Assembly: GCA_023435545.1 (NCBI GenBank)
Contig: JAEYRQ010000068.1
Span: 1-7,648, forward strand
From: Pseudomonadota bacterium
GTDB taxonomy: Bacteria; Pseudomonadota; Alphaproteobacteria; Rhizobiales; Tepidamorphaceae
Length of the DNA stretch: 7,648 nucleotides
Direction: 5' to 3'
Position 1 is the stretch's first letter, and each line of letters opens with the position of its first letter. Both the position numbers and the translations under genes were made by a program. Positions 1-6,125 of this stretch are shown in pieces. The notes beneath the pieces were generated by a model, which did not search any database, was not told the origin of the DNA, and saw only the letters and a list, made by a program, of their open reading frames with translations.

Positions 1-315
1 GCGCCCGTCGGCGAAGCCGAGCCGCGCCGGCACGCCGATCGCCCGCGCACAGGCTGCCAGCAGGATCGCCTTGTTGATGCAGTAGCCGGCACCCTGTTCC
101 AGGCAGGTGGTGGCGCGGAAGTTCGCCGGGTCGAGCCGGATCGAGTAGGGATCGTAGCGAAAGCCGTCGCGCACGGCGTAGTAGAGGCGGATCGCCCGCT
201 CCCCGCGCGTGCCCGTGCCGGACTGCGCCGCGACGAAATCGAGCACCGCCGGGTGGTCGCTCTGGATGTACCAGGTCGGGGCAAGCGCCTGGTCGAAGTC
301 TTCGGTCGATGGCAT
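1..315 (-). CDS. Transglutaminase-like (papain-fold) protein, N-terminal part, cut by window edge
   Basis: The minus strand is open from an ATG at 313-315 to the window edge and gives 105 residues without a stop. The signature lies at residues 75-98: a Gly-Ala-Gly-Tyr-Cys stretch with Cys79 as the probable nucleophile, followed by NKAILLAACARAIGVPAR, the usual helix and 'R-x-x-G-I/V-P-A-R' block of bacterial transglutaminase-like domains. The His and Asp of the triad would lie in the missing C-terminal part. No signal peptide is visible, so it is probably cytoplasmic. No other ATG, GTG or TTG in frame lies between 316 and 360, which supports this start, although the nearest Shine-Dalgarno-like AGGA (338-341) is 22 bases upstream, farther than usual. 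It is divergent from the AsmA gene. Members of this superfamily may be proteases, peptide cross-linkers or amidases, and the substrate cannot be inferred here. Confidence 0.8.
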   Translation of the reverse strand, partial: MPSTEDFDQALAPTWYIQSDHPAVLDFVAAQSGTGTRGERAIRLYYAVRDGFRYDPYSIRLDPANFRATTCLEQGAGYCINKAILLAACARAIGVPARLGFADGR

Positions 316-356
316 CCGGCGGCTCTCGGTGCTGTTTTCCTGCGAGGTATCGCACC

Positions 357-388
357 ATATAGGCGGCGCCGGGGGAGGCAATCGTCAA
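357..388 (-). promoter_or_regulatory. Weak leftward promoter candidate for the transglutaminase-like gene
   Basis: On the minus strand TTGACG (383-388) is followed by CTATAT (357-362), which match the alphaproteobacterial sigma-70 hexamers well. The spacer is 20 bp, however, clearly longer than the usual 16-18, so function is uncertain. Transcription would start around 350, giving a leader of about 35 bases before the ATG at 315. Confidence 0.3.
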
Positions 389-461
389 AACCGAGGGCAC
401 GCCGTCCGCCCGCCACAATCGGCCAGCTTGGTCATCTTTCTTTAGGAATCTGCCGTAGGCT

Positions 462-485
462 CGTTAACCTCAACCGTCCGTTAAC
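462..485 (+). promoter_or_regulatory. Two CGTTAAC boxes just upstream of the AsmA start (possible operator)
   Basis: Identical heptamers CGTTAAC occur at 462-468 and 479-485, 17 bp start to start. Each contains the palindrome GTTAAC, and the second ends only three bases before the Shine-Dalgarno sequence. GTTAAC also resembles the TTAAC half-site of the CtrA cell-cycle regulator, but the two TTAA cores are 13 bp apart rather than the 7 bp of the CtrA consensus. A regulator bound here could block transcription initiation or early elongation, which is inference only. Confidence 0.3.
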
Positions 486-488
486 GCC

Positions 489-493
489 GGAGG
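489..493 (+). promoter_or_regulatory. Ribosome binding site that fixes the GTG start of the AsmA gene
   Basis: GGAGG lies 6 bases ahead of the GTG at 500. An in-frame TAA at 482-484 rules out any start farther upstream, and the next in-frame ATG (codon 21) would cut the membrane anchor in half, so GTG 500 is well supported. Confidence 0.8.
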
Positions 494-499
494 ACTGCC

Positions 500-3400
500 G
501 TGCGACGCGCCTTCCTGAGCTTCGGCGCCTTCGTGGCGATCGTTGCAATCGCCGCCCTGATGGTGCCGGTCTTCATCTCCGCGGAGGATGTGAAGACGAA
601 GATCCTCGCGCAGGTCGAGAGTGCCACCGGATACCGCGTCCGCATCGACGGGCCGGTGTCGATCTCGATGCTGCCGTTCCTGGACCTGGTCGCCGAACAG
701 GTGGAAGTGTCACGGCCGACCGACGGCGGTCTCGACGAGGTCGCCGGCGCCGAGAAGCTGCGGTTCGGCCTGTCGTTCTCTGGCCTGTTGTCCGGCAACA
801 TCCGCATGACCGAGATCACCCTGGTGAAACCGGTGATCACGGTGCCGCAGACATCCGGCGGCGAAGCTTCGGGACCGGCCGGAGAACCGGGTGCGCCGGC
901 GTCCGCCGCCCTCAGGGGCCTCAGCCTCGACAGGCTGCGGATCGAGAACGGAACGGTGGTCATACCGGGCGCGGCCGGAAAGCCGGCGACGCGCATCGAC
1001 AATCTCGACCTTACCGCATCCCTGTCCTCCTTCGACGGCCCACTGACTTTCTCCGCCAAGGCGCGCGTGGACGGCGCGAACTATGCCGCCGAGGGTGAGA
1101 TCGACGCTCTGGGTCCCCTGCTCGACGGCGAGCCAACAGCGCTCACGATCAACGCCGAGGCACCGGCGGTTCTGACCAAGGCGGTGGAGATCTCCGGGGC
1201 GGCACGCTATCGCGGCGACAGCTTCGCGCTCGACCAGTTCACCGCGAAATCCGGCGCCACCGCCGTCGAGGGCACCCTGCGGGCCGACCTGTCGGGCGAC
1301 ACGCCGGTGATCCGCCTGTCGCTTTCCGGCGACAGCCTCGACATCGACTCGCTCCTGGCGAAGTCCGAGCCGAAGCCGCTCGCGCCCGGCCTTCCCGCCC
1401 CATCGGCCGCGGCAAAGCCGATCGATTTCACACCGCTGTCGAGCGTCGTCGCCGATGTCGATCTTTCGGTCTCGAAGCTCGTCGTCGCCGGCAACGTGAT
1501 CCAGCCGCTGGTCGGAGCCGTCCGGATCGGCGGCGGCAAGCTCGAGGCGGTCGCCGACATCATCGGCGTCGCCGGCGCCTCCGGCGCGGGAACGCTCTCG
1601 ATCGACGCCTCGCGGCCCGATCCCTATGTGAGCGGCAAGGTGCGCATCTCCGGCATCGACGTCGCCGCAATGAACAGGATGGCCGGCGCCAGCGCTCCGG
1701 TCACCGGCAGTGCTGGCGCCGATCTCGTCTTCGCCACCGCCGGGCGCAGCCCCGCCGAATGGCAGACCCGCTTCAACGCCTCCGGAACCGTCACGCTGGC
1801 CGACGGGACCGTCACCGGCCTCGGCGCGGCCGCCCTGACCGGCGATGCGCGCGCCGACCGGATCGAGGCGATCAACATCGCCGCGACGATCACCGAAATG
1901 ACCAAGCCGGTCTCGGTCGCCGGCAGCGCCCGCTGGAACGGAGAGACCTTCGATCTGTCGGCGACCACCGACATGCGCGGGCTGATTTCCGGCTCGACCG
2001 CCTCGCTTACCGCCCGCGCCGCCTCGCAGCGCGTTACCGGCGGCTTCGACGGCACCGTCAGCAGGAATGGTGTGGGCAGCGGCAAGGTCTCGCTGGAGAC
2101 GCCCTCGCTCACCGGGCTGATGCGCTGGCTCGGCCAGCAGCCGGGCTGGCAGTCCGGCTTCGAGGCGTTCGCGGTGTCCGGCGTCCTGAAGATGCAGGAA
2201 AAGGCGATCGCCTTCGAGGACGCCACCATCCGCCTGGACGACACCCGCGGCAAGGGATCGGGCCGCGTCGTCTTCGGCGCGGTTCCGCAGGTCAACGCCC
2301 AGCTCGACCTGGAGAAGCTCGACCTCAACCCGTATCTGGGCGCGGCCGCGGCCGGCGCAGGCCGCCAGCAGGCCGCCGCGGTGGACGCCGGCTGGAGCGA
2401 CGCGCCGATCGATTTCTCGGCGCTGCGCGCCATCAACGCCAAGCTCACCGTGTCGGCCGGCGAATTCATCTACAAGGACATCAAGGCCGGCCGCGTGAGC
2501 CTCGCTGCCATGGTCGAGAAGGGCCGGCTGACCGCCGACATGCCGGCTTTCAGCCTCTATGGCGGCACCGGCAGCGGCTCGGTCACTGTCGACGCCTCGA
2601 CCCAGACGCCCACCCAGCGGCTGCGCTTCAACCTGCAGGGCCTCGACGCCTACCCCTTCCTGCGCGACGCGGCGGGTTTCGAGCGGATCGAGGGCTCCGC
2701 CGACGTCGCCATCGACATCACCGGCAGCGGCGCCAGCCAGCGTGCCATTGTCTCCGGCGCCTCGGGCAAGGCCTCGTTCGAGTTCTCCGATGGCGCGATC
2801 CGCGGCATCAACGTCGCCAAGATGGTGCGCTCGCTGACCACCGGGACATTGTCCGGCTGGCAGCAGGGGCAGGCCGAGAAGACCGACTTCGCCTCGCTCG
2901 GCGCGAGTTTCGAGATCGACAAGGGCAAGGCCGTCAACCGCGACCTCAGCCTGGTCGGGCCGCTGGTCCGGATGACCGGCACCGGCGAAGTCAATCTGCC
3001 GGCCCAGACGCTCGCCTTCCGGGTCGAGCCGAAGGTGGTCGCGAGCCTGGAGGGCCAAGGCGGCAAGCAGGACATGCAGGGCCTCGGCGTTCCGGTGCTG
3101 ATCACCGGCCCCTGGTCGAAGCCCTCGATCTATCCGGACATCGCCGGCATCCTCCAGAACCCGGCGGCGGCCTACGAGCAGTTGCGCGCGCTCGGCGGCG
3201 GCCTGTTCAACCTGCCGGATGCGGGCAAGGCCGCCGCGCCCGTGGCCGGCATCGTCGACGACATCCAGAAGAAGACCGGCGTCGACGTCGGCGCGATCGT
3301 CAAGGATGGCAAGATCGACAACCAGGCCCTGCAGGATCAGGCGCTGAAGGGTCTCAACCAGCTCCTGCAGGGCCAGCCCCAGCAACAGCAACTTCAGCAG

Positions 3401-3565
3401 CCCCCGCAGCCGGCCGACCCGGTGGAGACCGGCAGCATCAATCCGAAGCAGAAGAAAAAGCAGCAGCAGGACGAGCAGCCACAGGCCGCCGAACCGCCGG
3501 CGACCGACCCGACGGTCGATGCGGCGCAGCAGCTGCTCAACAGCCTGTTCGGCAAGCGGAACTGA
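500..3565 (+). CDS. AsmA family envelope protein
   Basis: This 1021-residue protein starts with GTG. Residues 5-27 form one hydrophobic segment after Arg-Arg, giving an inner-membrane anchor with the bulk in the periplasm. The motif around residues 28-60 (AEDVKTKIL, ATGYRVRIDGPV, SISMLPFLDL) is typical of the AsmA N-terminal domain. A long stretch of short alternating beta-strand sequence follows, and residues about 764-847 (DGAIRGINVAKMVRSL to AFRVEPKVV) match the conserved AsmA C-terminal module. Residues about 957-1006 are a Pro/Gln/Lys-rich low-complexity linker, ending in a predicted short helix DAAQQLLNSLFGKRN. AsmA-like proteins in E. coli (AsmA, YhdP, TamB, YdbH) are implicated in outer membrane assembly or phospholipid transport between membranes, so a similar envelope role is inferred. 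It appears monocistronic, divergent from its left neighbour and convergent with purU. The family assignment is firm; the exact role is not. Confidence 0.92.
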   Translation: MRRAFLSFGAFVAIVAIAALMVPVFISAEDVKTKILAQVESATGYRVRIDGPVSISMLPFLDLVAEQVEVSRPTDGGLDEVAGAEKLRFGLSFSGLLSGNIRMTEITLVKPVITVPQTSGGEASGPAGEPGAPASAALRGLSLDRLRIENGTVVIPGAAGKPATRIDNLDLTASLSSFDGPLTFSAKARVDGANYAAEGEIDALGPLLDGEPTALTINAEAPAVLTKAVEISGAARYRGDSFALDQFTAKSGATAVEGTLRADLSGDTPVIRLSLSGDSLDIDSLLAKSEPKPLAPGLPAPSAAAKPIDFTPLSSVVADVDLSVSKLVVAGNVIQPLVGAVRIGGGKLEAVADIIGVAGASGAGTLSIDASRPDPYVSGKVRISGIDVAAMNRMAGASAPVTGSAGADLVFATAGRSPAEWQTRFNASGTVTLADGTVTGLGAAALTGDARADRIEAINIAATITEMTKPVSVAGSARWNGETFDLSATTDMRGLISGSTASLTARAASQRVTGGFDGTVSRNGVGSGKVSLETPSLTGLMRWLGQQPGWQSGFEAFAVSGVLKMQEKAIAFEDATIRLDDTRGKGSGRVVFGAVPQVNAQLDLEKLDLNPYLGAAAAGAGRQQAAAVDAGWSDAPIDFSALRAINAKLTVSAGEFIYKDIKAGRVSLAAMVEKGRLTADMPAFSLYGGTGSGSVTVDASTQTPTQRLRFNLQGLDAYPFLRDAAGFERIEGSADVAIDITGSGASQRAIVSGASGKASFEFSDGAIRGINVAKMVRSLTTGTLSGWQQGQAEKTDFASLGASFEIDKGKAVNRDLSLVGPLVRMTGTGEVNLPAQTLAFRVEPKVVASLEGQGGKQDMQGLGVPVLITGPWSKPSIYPDIAGILQNPAAAYEQLRALGGGLFNLPDAGKAAAPVAGIVDDIQKKTGVDVGAIVKDGKIDNQALQDQALKGLNQLLQGQPQQQQLQQPPQPADPVETGSINPKQKKKQQQDEQPQAAEPPATDPTVDAAQQLLNSLFGKRN

Positions 3566-3602
3566 GCGGGCGGCGGTCCCGTGATCGGCTCCCGCCGAGC
3601 CG
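3566..3602 (+). terminator. GC-rich hairpin directly after the AsmA stop; possible terminator without a U-tract
   Basis: Immediately after the stop, CGGCT (3586-3590) and AGCCG (3598-3602) form a perfect 5-bp stem around CCCGCCG. An alternative pairing is CGGCGG (3571-3576) with CCGCCG (3592-3597). No T-run follows, so this is at best an atypical terminator or a 3'-end stabilising structure. Confidence 0.3.
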
Positions 3603-3622
3603 CCCCGACATACCAATTCTCT

Positions 3623-3742
3623 CCGTCATCCCGGAAGCCGTGCAAGCGGCTATCCGGGATCGGGAGGGCACGGCGACAGCGGGCACCGTCAGTGGCACCC
3701 CGATCCCGGCTCTGCGCGCTGCGCGCTCGGCCGGGATGACGG
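3623..3742. repeat. Paired-palindrome intergenic element with 12-bp terminal inverted repeats
   Basis: The ends CCGTCATCCCGG (3623-3634) and CCGGGATGACGG (3731-3742) are perfect reverse complements. A second inverted pair, CCGGGATCGGG (3654-3664) and CCCGATCCCGG (3699-3709), lies inside. Each half can fold alone. The left hairpin pairs 3628-3634 with 3654-3660, then 3636-3640 with 3647-3651, around a 6-base loop. The right hairpin pairs 3703-3710 with 3730-3737, then 3714-3718 with 3722-3726. About 42 bp separate the two. The design (two large palindromes, about 100-120 bp, intergenic, same terminal word) resembles the Rhizobium-specific intergenic mosaic elements and other GTCATCCCGG-type repeats of alphaproteobacteria. 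It sits between two convergent genes and may act as a bidirectional terminator. Membership of a repeat family is inferred, because only one copy is in the window. Confidence 0.6.
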
Positions 3743-3809
3743 CCGATGCGTTAGCGGGCCGTCCCCCCGGGGCGGAACGACGGGCTCCGGCGCCATCAGG
3801 CGGCCGACC

Positions 3810-4664
3810 TCAGACGAACACCACCGTCTTGTGTCCGTTCAGCATGACCCGGCTCTCGAGGTGGTACTTCACCGCGCGGGCGAGCACACGGCTCTCGATG
3901 TCGCGGCCGACCGCCACGAAGTCGTCCGGGCTCAAGGCATGCGAGACGCGCTCGGTCTCCTGCTCGATGATCGGTCCCTCGTCGAGGTCCGGCGTCACGT
4001 AGTGCGCGGTCGCCCCGATCAGCTTCACACCGCGCTCGTGTGCCTGGTGATAGGGCTTGGCGCCCTTGAACGAGGGCAGGAACGAGTGGTGGATATTGAT
4101 CACCTTGCCATAGAGCCGCTTCGACAGGCTGTCTGAGAGAACCTGCATGTAGCGGGCGAGCACGACGAGGTCGGCGCCGGTCGAACGGACAAGATCGACC
4201 AGCTTCGCCTCCTGCTCGGCCTTGGTCTCCTTCGTCACCGGCCAGTGGTGGAAGGGAATCCCCTCGATCTCGGCGGTGCGGCGGCTGTCCTCGTGGTTCG
4301 AGACGATCGCCACGACATCGGCGTCCAACCAGCCGACATTGATCTGGTAGAGGAGGTGCAGCATCGCGTGGTCGAATTTCGAAACCAGGACGATGATGCG
4401 CGGCTTGCGGCCGGCATCGACCAGGCCCGCCTTCATGCCGAACCGTTCGAACGACGGCTTCAGTGCGCGTTCGACATCGTCCTTGCCCACGTCGGCAGCG
4501 ATGGTGAAGGCGATCCGCATGAAGAAGCGGTTGGTGTGGCGGTCCCAGAACTGGCTGCTCTCGGCGATGTTGCCGCCGAGCCCGGCAAGCTCCGAGGTTA
4601 CGGCGGCGACGATGCCGGGACGGTCCTCGCAGGCAAGGGTGAGGATGAAGGTGTTGTCGGGCAT
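3810..4664 (-). CDS. purU: Formyltetrahydrofolate deformylase PurU
   Basis: PurU hydrolyses 10-formyltetrahydrofolate to formate and tetrahydrofolate, balancing the one-carbon pool and supplying formate for purine synthesis; it is cytoplasmic. The protein has 284 residues, close to the usual 280-290. Residues about 6-85 are an ACT regulatory domain (LTLACEDRPGIVAAV, GGNIAESSQF). Residues about 88-284 are the formyltransferase-fold hydrolase, with KFDHAMLHLLYQ, LARYMQVLSD, NIHHSFLPSFKGAKPYHQA and LDEGPII. By homology to GAR transformylase the catalytic residues are Asn190, His192 and Asp228, all present. The frame is open for another 57 codons upstream, but ATG 4664 is chosen because the ACT domain begins at once after it and the length fits the family; the ribosome binding site is weak (GGAG about 13 bases upstream). 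It is convergent with the AsmA gene and divergent from the polyamine operon, and appears to be transcribed alone. Confidence 0.95.
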   Translation of the reverse strand: MPDNTFILTLACEDRPGIVAAVTSELAGLGGNIAESSQFWDRHTNRFFMRIAFTIAADVGKDDVERALKPSFERFGMKAGLVDAGRKPRIIVLVSKFDHAMLHLLYQINVGWLDADVVAIVSNHEDSRRTAEIEGIPFHHWPVTKETKAEQEAKLVDLVRSTGADLVVLARYMQVLSDSLSKRLYGKVINIHHSFLPSFKGAKPYHQAHERGVKLIGATAHYVTPDLDEGPIIEQETERVSHALSPDDFVAVGRDIESRVLARAVKYHLESRVMLNGHKTVVFV

Positions 4665-4807
4665 GGGCTTGCGGAGGCTCCAGGGCAGCGATCGGCGAGC
4701 AGCGGTCAGCGCCACCGGCCCCCTACCGCAGGCTGGCTCCAAGGTCGAGGCGAGAATTTGTGCAGGCGCGAAGACGGCACGGGCTGGCGGCATGAGCGAC
4801 GCGGGGA

Positions 4808-4836
4808 TTGACCCTGCGCCCCGCATTGCCGACAAC
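4808..4836 (+). promoter_or_regulatory. Candidate promoter of the spermidine operon
   Basis: TTGACC (4808-4813) is followed after exactly 17 bp by GACAAC (4831-4836). The -35 is strong and the -10 matches only the three A positions of TATAAT. Transcription would begin near 4843, leaving a leader of about 35 bases with a strong Shine-Dalgarno sequence. Position and spacing support it; the weak -10 limits confidence. Confidence 0.4.
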
Positions 4837-4860
4837 GGGTATCCCCTGAAGCATCATCGC

Positions 4861-4867
4861 AAGGAGG
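4861..4867 (+). promoter_or_regulatory. Strong ribosome binding site deciding a TTG start
   Basis: AAGGAGG is a near-perfect anti-16S match ending 10 bases before TTG 4878. The frame has a TGA at 4809-4811 and no ATG, GTG or other TTG between it and 4878, and the nucleotide-binding strand of the protein begins at codon 5. The TTG start is therefore essentially forced. Confidence 0.75.
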
Positions 4868-4877
4868 TTCGGGAGCG

Positions 4878-6125
4878 TTGGCAACGCCCAATCTGTTGAT
4901 CGTCGGCGCCGGTGGCGTCGGCGGAGTGGCGGTACACAAGGCCGCCCAGTTCGAGAAAGAGTTCGGCCGCATCACGCTTGCGAGCCGGACGCGGTCCAAG
5001 GTCGATGCGCTTGCCGCCGACGTGATGCGGCGCTCCAGCATCGAGGTCGCGACCGAAACGGTCGATGCCTGCGACCGCGAGGCGATGGCCGGGCTGATCG
5101 GCGAGACCGGCACCGACATCGTGCTCAACGTCGCCTCGCCCTACTGCAACACCGCGATCATGGACGCCTGCCTTCAGACCGGCGCGCACTATCTCGACAC
5201 CGCGGTGGCCGAGCAGGAGCATGTCGAGAACATGCCGGCGCCCTGGTATGCCCACGAGGAGTGGCCGCGCCGCTCAGCCTTCGCCGAGAGGGGCCTCACC
5301 GCGATCCTCGGCATCGGCTTCGATCCCGGCGTGGTCAACGCCTTCTGCGCCCATGCGCGCAAGCACATGCTCGACAGCATCGAGACGATCGACATCATCG
5401 ACGTCAACGGCGGCGACCATGGCCGCTACTTCGCGACCAATTTCGATCCGGACGTCAACCTGCGGGAGATCCGCGAAGACGTGATCTACTGGCAGGACGG
5501 CACCTACCGGACGATCCCGCATCATTCGCGCAGCATGGAAGTCGACCTGCCGGCGGTCGGCCGCCACCGGGTCTATTCGATGGGCCACGATGAACTGCAT
5601 TCGCTGCCGATCAGCTTTCCCGAGGCGCGGCGGATCGAGTTCTGGATGGGGTTCGGCGAGCGTTACCTGACGGTCTTCGAGGTGCTGAACGAACTGGGGC
5701 TGCTCTCCAGCATCCCCGTCGATGTCGACGGCGTGCGGATCGCCCCGCTGAGGATGGTCAAGGCGGTGCTGCCGGACCCCGCGTCGCTGGCGGAAGGCTA
5801 CAGCGGCGAGGTGTGCATCGGCTGCGACATCGCCGGAACCCGCAACGGACGGCCCCGCAGGGTCTTCGTCTATTCGACGAGCGATCACCGCGCCGCCTTC
5901 GAGGAGGTGGGCTCCCAGGCCATATCCTACACCACAGGCGTTCCGGCGATCACCGCCGCCGTGTTGGTGGCGCGCGGCGCCTGGCGGCCGGACACGATGG
6001 TGCATGTGGAAGACCTCGACCCCGATCCCTTCCTCAAGCTGATGCCGAAAGCCGGCATCGGCTGGGAGGCGATCGACCTACCCGTCGAGGGCGGCTGGCC
6101 CGACTGGCAGGTGACCCGGCAATGA
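4878..6125 (+). CDS. Carboxynorspermidine/carboxyspermidine dehydrogenase (saccharopine dehydrogenase family)
   Basis: This 415-residue cytoplasmic enzyme condenses L-aspartate 4-semialdehyde with a diamine and reduces the imine with NADPH. The products are carboxyspermidine from putrescine or carboxynorspermidine from 1,3-diaminopropane. Residues 6-16 carry the dinucleotide-binding LLIVGAGGVGG (G10, G12, G13, G15). Blocks characteristic of the Vibrio carboxynorspermidine dehydrogenase follow: GFDPGVV (147-153), DVNGGDHG (175-182), ATNFDPDVNL (186-195), RRIEFWMGFGERYL (251-264), AISYTTGVPAITAA (348-361) and DPDPFLKLMP (381-390). These, and the following decarboxylase gene, separate it from true saccharopine dehydrogenases of lysine metabolism. 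It starts at TTG behind AAGGAGG. Its stop overlaps the next start (ATGA, 6122-6125), so the two genes are one operon. Putrescine is the more likely substrate because no diaminopropane-forming gene is nearby and related alphaproteobacteria use the pathway for spermidine; substrate choice is inference. Confidence 0.93.
   Translation: MATPNLLIVGAGGVGGVAVHKAAQFEKEFGRITLASRTRSKVDALAADVMRRSSIEVATETVDACDREAMAGLIGETGTDIVLNVASPYCNTAIMDACLQTGAHYLDTAVAEQEHVENMPAPWYAHEEWPRRSAFAERGLTAILGIGFDPGVVNAFCAHARKHMLDSIETIDIIDVNGGDHGRYFATNFDPDVNLREIREDVIYWQDGTYRTIPHHSRSMEVDLPAVGRHRVYSMGHDELHSLPISFPEARRIEFWMGFGERYLTVFEVLNELGLLSSIPVDVDGVRIAPLRMVKAVLPDPASLAEGYSGEVCIGCDIAGTRNGRPRRVFVYSTSDHRAAFEEVGSQAISYTTGVPAITAAVLVARGAWRPDTMVHVEDLDPDPFLKLMPKAGIGWEAIDLPVEGGWPDWQVTRQ
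6109..6125 (+). promoter_or_regulatory. Translational coupling site of nspC (Shine-Dalgarno plus ATGA overlap)
   Basis: AGGTGA (6109-6114) lies inside the end of the dehydrogenase gene, 7 bases ahead of ATG 6122. The ATG shares bases with the upstream TGA (6123-6125), the classic arrangement for ribosome re-initiation and equal production of two pathway enzymes. Confidence 0.7.

Larger units (their letters stand above)
316..499. other. Divergent intergenic region between the transglutaminase-like and AsmA genes
   Basis: This 184-bp stretch holds the 5' regions of both flanking genes. It is more AT-rich toward the AsmA side (about 428-485). I see no small ORF with a convincing ribosome binding site and no RNA gene. 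For the rightward direction, TTGGTC at 428-433 is a possible -35, but no good -10 lies at 16-18 bp, so I do not call a promoter there. The leftward promoter candidate and the paired CGTTAAC boxes are listed separately. Confidence 0.6.

Noticed and set aside
253..1098. A 281-codon plus-strand frame over the left intergenic region and the start of the AsmA gene
   Set aside because: It is extremely Arg-rich and has no domain. It overlaps the well-supported transglutaminase-like and AsmA coding frames.
710..3616. A 968-codon open frame on the minus strand opposite the AsmA gene
   Set aside because: It mirrors the AsmA frame with Arg/Gly/Ala/Asp-rich composition and no recognisable domain. Such antisense openness is expected in a gene with strong G/C third positions, and the AsmA frame explains the region fully.
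3743..3809. A terminator for purU in the GC-rich stretch (CCGTC at about 3764 with GACGG at about 3780)
   Set aside because: A short stem around CCCCCGGGG can be drawn, but there is no U-tract in the purU direction and many GC-rich pairings compete. The neighbouring palindromic element is the better terminator candidate.
1759..4002. A 747-codon plus-strand frame crossing the AsmA gene end, the repeat and part of purU
   Set aside because: It is Arg/Pro-rich, lacks any domain, runs through an intergenic repeat and overlaps two well-supported genes in other frames.
4665..4835. A 57-codon N-terminal extension of purU
   Set aside because: The frame is open to an ATG at 4835, but the extension is low-information Ala/Pro/Arg sequence, and family length and the ACT domain fit the start at 4664. 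It would also overlap the promoter candidate of the divergent operon.
5274..6005. A 243-codon minus-strand frame within the dehydrogenase gene
   Set aside because: It is an antisense shadow of a strongly conserved enzyme gene, with no ribosome site or domain.
5813..6121. A longer NspC start inside the dehydrogenase gene, or a dehydrogenase-decarboxylase fusion
   Set aside because: The upstream part is in a different frame from the dehydrogenase and gives Arg-rich nonsense sequence. The dehydrogenase has its own intact stop at 6123-6125, so these are two proteins, not a fusion.
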